This document shows, piece by piece, positions 60,325-64,000 of a stretch of 64,000 nucleotides of DNA. This stretch comes from Verrucomicrobiales bacterium. Lineage in GTDB: Bacteria > Verrucomicrobiota > Verrucomicrobiia > Limisphaerales > UBA11320. The notes under the pieces were generated by a model. That model did not search any database, was not told where the DNA came from, and saw only the letters and a list, made by a program, of their open reading frames with translations. A program made the position numbers and the translations under genes. Position 1 is the first letter of the stretch, and each line of letters opens with the position of its first letter. The stretch is from NCBI GenBank assembly GCA_016793885.1, contig JAEUHE010000249.1, positions 1-64,000 of the forward strand, given 5' to 3'.

Positions 60325-62133
60325 ATGCGCACGTTCTTCCCGAATAGCCGTCGCCCGCGACGTTCGCCCCAAGCCTTCCTTCTGGGCCTTGGCCTGTTCC
60401 TTGGCGCCTTCGGAACCTCCGCCCAGTTCGTTGGGCAGAAGACCTGGTGCAATCCGGTCGACATCAACTACCAATACAATTTTGAGCAGAAGGCGCGCGG
60501 GATCTCCTTTCGATCCGGCGCAGACCCCGTGATCGTGAATCATCGGGGCGAGTACTACATGTTTGTCACGATCTCGGGCGGCTGGTGGCACTCCAAAGAC
60601 TTGGTCAACTGGCGGTTCATCAAACCCGACGTGACGCCACATCACTGGCCCAAGGAGGATATGTGCGCTCCAGCTGCGCTCAGCGTGGGCGGAAAACTTT
60701 ACCTCTTTCAATCCACCTTCGAACGTCGTCCGATCTGGGTGACCAGCGCTCCCGAGACGGGCCGACTCGAGCAGCTCAACCCGCTGCTGCCGCAAGTGCC
60801 CGGCGGCGCCGGCCCTTGGGATCCGGCGATTTTTCATGATGACGATACCGGTCGGTGGTTCATGTATTATGGGTCTTCGAATGTCTATCCCATCTACGGC
60901 ATCGAATTGGATCCCTCCCAGCAGTTGACCTACGTCGGCACTTCGAGCGAGCTGATCAAGCTGCATCCCGACCAACATGGTTGGGAACGGTTTGGTCCCA
61001 ATCATATGAGCTCGATCACTCCCTTCATGGAGGGAGCTTGGATGACCAAGCATCGAGGTAAGTACTACCTTCAGTACGGTGCTCCCGGGACGGAATACAA
61101 CGTCTACGGGAACGGGACCTACATCGGCGACGGTCCGCTCGGACCGTTTGTGTATGCACCCAACAATCCGGTGGCCTACAAACCCGGAGGCTTCATGACC
61201 GGCGTCGGACACGGCAACACCTTTCAGGACAATTTTGGAAATTTCTTTAACACCGGCACCCCTTGGTGGGCGGTGAACTTCGATTTCGAGCGCCGCATTT
61301 CCATGGTGCCGGCGGGGTTTGACGACGACGGTCTCTTGTTCGCCAGCACTCGGTTCGCCGATTTTCCGCACTTCCTGCCCACTCGGAAGTGGAGCCGACG
61401 CGATGAATCCTTCACGGGATGGATGCTGCTTTCCTATCGCAAGCCCGTCACCAGTTCGTCGTTTCGCAGCGTGTACGGAGCTGCCAACGTTACGGACGAG
61501 AATCCGCGCAGCTATTGGGTGGCCGATTCCAACCGGGCTGGAGAGTGGGTGACGGTCGATCTCGGGCGGCCGAGTGAGGTGCGGGCGATTCAAGTGAACT
61601 ATACCGACTACAAATCCGGGATCTATGCCAGCGATGCCTCGGTCTACACCCAGTTCAAGTTGCACACCTCGCTGGATGGCAAGAAGTGGGATGTTGTGGT
61701 GGATCTCACCTCGGAGAAGCGGGATCGGCCGAACGCGTATCTCGAGCTGTCCCAACCGGTGAAAGCACGCTATGTGAAGTATGAGCATGGCTACGTCGCG
61801 TCGCCGCATCTGGCCATTAGTGACCTCCGCGTGTTCGGTCATGGAGGCGGCGCGGCACCTTCCACACCTTCCAACCTCACCGTTCGCCGGGACGGAAATG
61901 ACCCGCGCAACGCCTTTTTGAGCTGGGAGGATGTTCCTGGCGCGGTTGGCTACAATATTCTCTGGGGCATCAGAGATGATAAGCTGTATCAAACCTACCA
62001 GGTGTTCGCTGACCAACGGCCTGCGTTGGAGCTGCGTGCGTTAAGCATCGGACAGCCCTACAGTTTCGCGATCGAGGCGTTCAATGAGAACGGCGTTTCG
62101 ACCGTGAGTCCCGTGGTGCGCGTGGAGCGGTAG
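60325..62133 (+). CDS. Secreted GH43-like glycosidase with discoidin and Fn3 domains
   Basis: From ATG 60325 the protein has 602 residues with a basic leader and hydrophobic core (PQAFLLGLGLFLGAFGTSAQ). The catalytic part is a five-bladed GH43-type propeller: GADPVIVNHRGEYYMFV (base Asp), GPWDPAIFHDDDTGRWFMYY (second Asp) and FMEGAWMTKHRGKYYLQY (acid Glu). A discoidin/F5-8C domain follows (YWVADSNRAGEWVTVDLGRP to the LRVFGHGG end), then a fibronectin type III domain (PSNLTVRRDGND..YSFAIEAFNENGVS). It most likely removes arabinose or xylose residues from plant polysaccharide. The longer frame from 60235 is rejected because the leader begins at 60325. Confidence 0.87.
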   Translation: MRTFFPNSRRPRRSPQAFLLGLGLFLGAFGTSAQFVGQKTWCNPVDINYQYNFEQKARGISFRSGADPVIVNHRGEYYMFVTISGGWWHSKDLVNWRFIKPDVTPHHWPKEDMCAPAALSVGGKLYLFQSTFERRPIWVTSAPETGRLEQLNPLLPQVPGGAGPWDPAIFHDDDTGRWFMYYGSSNVYPIYGIELDPSQQLTYVGTSSELIKLHPDQHGWERFGPNHMSSITPFMEGAWMTKHRGKYYLQYGAPGTEYNVYGNGTYIGDGPLGPFVYAPNNPVAYKPGGFMTGVGHGNTFQDNFGNFFNTGTPWWAVNFDFERRISMVPAGFDDDGLLFASTRFADFPHFLPTRKWSRRDESFTGWMLLSYRKPVTSSSFRSVYGAANVTDENPRSYWVADSNRAGEWVTVDLGRPSEVRAIQVNYTDYKSGIYASDASVYTQFKLHTSLDGKKWDVVVDLTSEKRDRPNAYLELSQPVKARYVKYEHGYVASPHLAISDLRVFGHGGGAAPSTPSNLTVRRDGNDPRNAFLSWEDVPGAVGYNILWGIRDDKLYQTYQVFADQRPALELRALSIGQPYSFAIEAFNENGVSTVSPVVRVER

Positions 62134-62180
62134 GAGACGGACCGTGAGAAGGCTACGGTGGGCGTAGGAATGGTTTCCTT

Positions 62181-62260
62181 GTAGGGAGTTCCGCCTTCAG
62201 GCGGAGTCGGCAACGAAGTGAGATCGCGCGTGGGGACCTGCTAAAGCAGGAACTCCATAC
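62181..62260 (-). repeat. 80-bp palindromic element, copy 4, inverted
   Basis: Read on the minus strand it begins GTATGGAGTTCC and ends GGAACTCCCTAC with the hairpins CTGCTTTAGCAG and CCGCCTGAAGGCGG. It matches copy 1 over nearly its whole length. It lies between the GH43 and metallo-beta-lactamase-fold genes. Confidence 0.85.
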
Positions 62261-62432
62261 CCCCGAACCGTCCGCTCCCCGTACGGAGTTAACTATTCAG
62301 CTTTCTCGGGGGTAGCTTGTGGCTCGCAACCCAGTGCCTTGAACTGCCTCACCCGTTTTGCAGCATAACCCCAACGAGCCTCTCCCGCGTACCGCATTGA
62401 CATTTCAAACGGCCCAGCGACGATTCGACCTC

Positions 62433-63482
62433 ATGCGCTCCATACTCGTCTCTCTTGCTTGGGCTGGGTCTCTGACCCTGCTGCTAGGTGCGGTCCCCGG
62501 CTTCGCCGAAGTCAATAAAGTCGAGACGGTAGCTCCGGACGTCTATTTTCATGAAGGCGACCTGGGCCGGCGCGCCCATTGCAACAATGGGTGGATCGTG
62601 TTCCAGGATTATGTCCTCGTGGTCGATGCCAATTTTCCATCGGGAGCCAAGGAAGTCATTCCGAAGATTCGCGCGATCACCGATAAGCCGATCCGCTTCG
62701 TGTTCGATACCCACCACCATGGAGACCATGCCTATGGGAACCAGATCTGGGCGGACAGCGGGGCGGTGGTGGTGGCCCACGAAGGCGTGCTCGCCGAGAT
62801 GAAGCGCTATGAGACGGGGCGTTACGGAGACAAGCCCGGCCGGTGGGAAGACGCAGCCAAAGGTCGGGAAGACGTTCGCGCCAGTCAGTTGAAGGCGCCG
62901 AGCCTGCTGTTTCGCAAGGATCTGGTGTTCGATGACGGAACCCATCGCGTCGAGCTGCTGCATCTGGGCGTCGCCCACACCCACGGGGACGGTTGGGCCT
63001 GGCTGCCTAAAGAACGTATCTTGTTTACCGGCGATGCCTGTGTGAATGGACCTTTCAATTATGTGGGCGATGGCAGCGTCGAAGCGTGGATCCAAACGTT
63101 GCAGGCCGCTCTCAAACTCGAACCGAAGTTGATCTGCCCCGGCCATGGCCCCGTCGGCGGGCCGGAGGTATTGGAGGACCAGTTGAACTTCTTCGTGACG
63201 CTCCGGCGCGAGGTCAAAGCGCTCGTCGATCAGGGCAAGGGCTTGGAGGATGTGAAGGCGAAGGCCTCAATCGACGCCCTGAAGCGCACGATCCGCTCCC
63301 AGGAGCGTCTGGAGCGCTATCTCGGGGGCATGTTTGAAGCGCAGGTTCAGAAAGTTCACGAGGAGCTTTCCGGAAAGCCGCCGGCGGAGAAGTCGGCGGC
63401 CCTGCGTCCGCTGGAGCAGTTGCGTCAGCGCACGCGGGAACTGGCCAACGACGTGGTTCTCGAGCGGGTTTCCCGGCGCTAG
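62433..63482 (+). CDS. Secreted metallo-beta-lactamase-fold protein
   Basis: This 349-residue protein has a signal peptide (MRSILVSLAWAGSLTLLLGA..GFA). It then has the MBL fold with the zinc motif THHHGDHAYGN (the usual HxHxDH), a third-ligand His in LGVAHTHGDG, the Asp in FTGDACVNGP and the His in ICPGHGPVGG. The fold covers beta-lactamases, glyoxalases and other hydrolases, so the substrate cannot be named. A helical C-terminal tail is rich in Lys/Glu/Arg. ATG 62433 is preferred to 62358 because the leader begins there. It precedes rhaA by 59 bp. Confidence 0.85.
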   Translation: MRSILVSLAWAGSLTLLLGAVPGFAEVNKVETVAPDVYFHEGDLGRRAHCNNGWIVFQDYVLVVDANFPSGAKEVIPKIRAITDKPIRFVFDTHHHGDHAYGNQIWADSGAVVVAHEGVLAEMKRYETGRYGDKPGRWEDAAKGREDVRASQLKAPSLLFRKDLVFDDGTHRVELLHLGVAHTHGDGWAWLPKERILFTGDACVNGPFNYVGDGSVEAWIQTLQAALKLEPKLICPGHGPVGGPEVLEDQLNFFVTLRREVKALVDQGKGLEDVKAKASIDALKRTIRSQERLERYLGGMFEAQVQKVHEELSGKPPAEKSAALRPLEQLRQRTRELANDVVLERVSRR

Positions 63483-63541
63483 CCTCGCGACTAATTCCTT
63501 GGCAGAGCCACGACTTCCCGACGTAATACGCCCACAACTCT

Positions 63542-64000
63542 ATGGCGGATTCTAAGCGGATGTCACAGGCGTTTCGGCGTGCGGAAGAGCAATATGCGGC
63601 TCTGGGGGTGAATGTGCGATCTGCACTCAACCGAGTCCGGCGCATATCCATCTCTCTCCATTGCTGGCAAGGCGACGATGTGGGGGGATTTGAGGCCCAA
63701 GGCACGGAACTGGGGGGTGGACTGGCGGTCACGGGAAACTATCCTGGCAAAGCGCGAAACCCGGACGAGCTGCGACAGGATTTGGATCAAGCCTTGGCTC
63801 TCATTCCGGGCTCTCACCGCTTGAATCTGCACGCCTCGTATGCCGAAACCGGAGGCCAGCGCGTGGAGCGAACGGATCTTGAGCCGCGACATTTCCGCTC
63901 CTGGATGGATTGGGCATCCCGTCGCGGCCTGGGACTCGACTTCAACCCCACCTACTTTTCGCATCCCCTGGCGGCCGATGGTTTTACTCTCGCACATCGC
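63542..64000 (+). CDS. rhaA: L-rhamnose isomerase, truncated by the window end
   Basis: From ATG 63542 the frame runs open to the end of the window (153 codons, no stop). It encodes the N-terminal part of Rha[52 protein letters not shown] and [14 protein letters not shown], the last with the metal-site region. RhaA isomerises L-rhamnose to L-rhamnulose, the first step of rhamnose use. With the preceding glycosidase and MBL gene it points to plant-polysaccharide sugars. The rest of the gene and any rhamnose operon lie beyond the window. Confidence 0.94.
   Translation, partial: MADSKRMSQAFRRAEEQYAALGVNVRSALNRVRRISISLHCWQGDDVGGFEAQGTELGGGLAVTGNYPGKARNPDELRQDLDQALALIPGSHRLNLHASYAETGGQRVERTDLEPRHFRSWMDWASRRGLGLDFNPTYFSHPLAADGFTLAHR

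Noticed and set aside
60310-62016. 568-codon open frame antisense to the GH43-like gene
   Set aside because: It lies entirely over a gene with clear catalytic motifs and has no recognisable product.
1-64000. rRNA or tRNA genes
   Set aside because: No cloverleaf with conserved T-loop sequence and no rRNA signature was recognised by eye; a covariance search would be decisive.

Overview
The window reads as chromosome of a high-GC, heterotrophic bacterium of the phylum Verrucomicrobiota (inference). The grounds are gene content: a DUF1549/DUF1553 cytochrome-c-like protein followed by DUF1501 and a sulfatase, a prepilin-like protein ending in an H-X9-DG-type motif, very large secreted proteins built from Ig-like, RCC1-like, FG-GAP and choice-of-anchor domains, a GH13-debranching fusion, and a futalosine-pathway gene (mqnC). 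I found no rRNA or tRNA gene, CRISPR array, integrase or intact insertion sequence.

Layout. 0-9 kb: a truncated GIY-YIG fragment, a Kup potassium transporter preceded by a clear c-di-AMP (ydaO/yuaA-type) riboswitch, a YdjY-domain protein divergent from an M24 peptidase, a monomeric sarcosine-oxidase-type flavoenzyme, a secreted protein with a duplicated module, and a secreted YdjC/ChbG-type deacetylase. 9.1-12.9 kb: a coupled TetR - permease - ATPase - membrane-fusion operon (DevBCA-like exporter) with a palindromic operator over its promoter. 13-20.4 kb: an unusual island. It holds two paralogous beta-helix proteins resembling phage tailspikes, a signal-peptide protein between them, two small proteins resembling phage virion accessory proteins, a tiny coupled frame and a GT4 glycosyltransferase. 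The first gene lies behind a promoter whose -35/-10 spacer is a run of 13 G, as in known phase-variable promoters. This island is the best candidate for an undescribed system.

20.5-26.1 kb: a 1443-residue GH13 plus amylo-1,6-glucosidase fusion (glycogen or starch metabolism) and mqnC (menaquinone by the futalosine route). 26.1-32.6 kb: a repeat-rich gap, a 1691-residue secreted mosaic protein and an 18-unit heptamer array. 32.6-39.1 kb: a three-gene DUF1549/DUF1553 - DUF1501 - sulfatase operon. 39.5-47.5 kb: a 2679-residue secreted subtilase.

47.5-64 kb: a prepilin-like pseudogene, hemL, an RNase H-fold protein with a Cys-rich zinc-ribbon-like neighbour, an agmatine-deiminase-family enzyme, a REC-GGDEF-EAL regulator, a lamin-tail/Ig protein followed by a prepilin-like protein, rpe overlapping tgt, a TPR protein, a GH43-like/discoidin/Fn3 glycosidase, a metallo-beta-lactamase-fold protein, and the start of rhaA, which runs off the window.

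The gaps carry several families of structured palindromic repeats. One 80-bp element occurs four times, and a three-palindrome element occurs three times with compensatory base changes in its stems. They resemble REP/BIME- or MITE-type elements. No transposase for them is encoded in the window.
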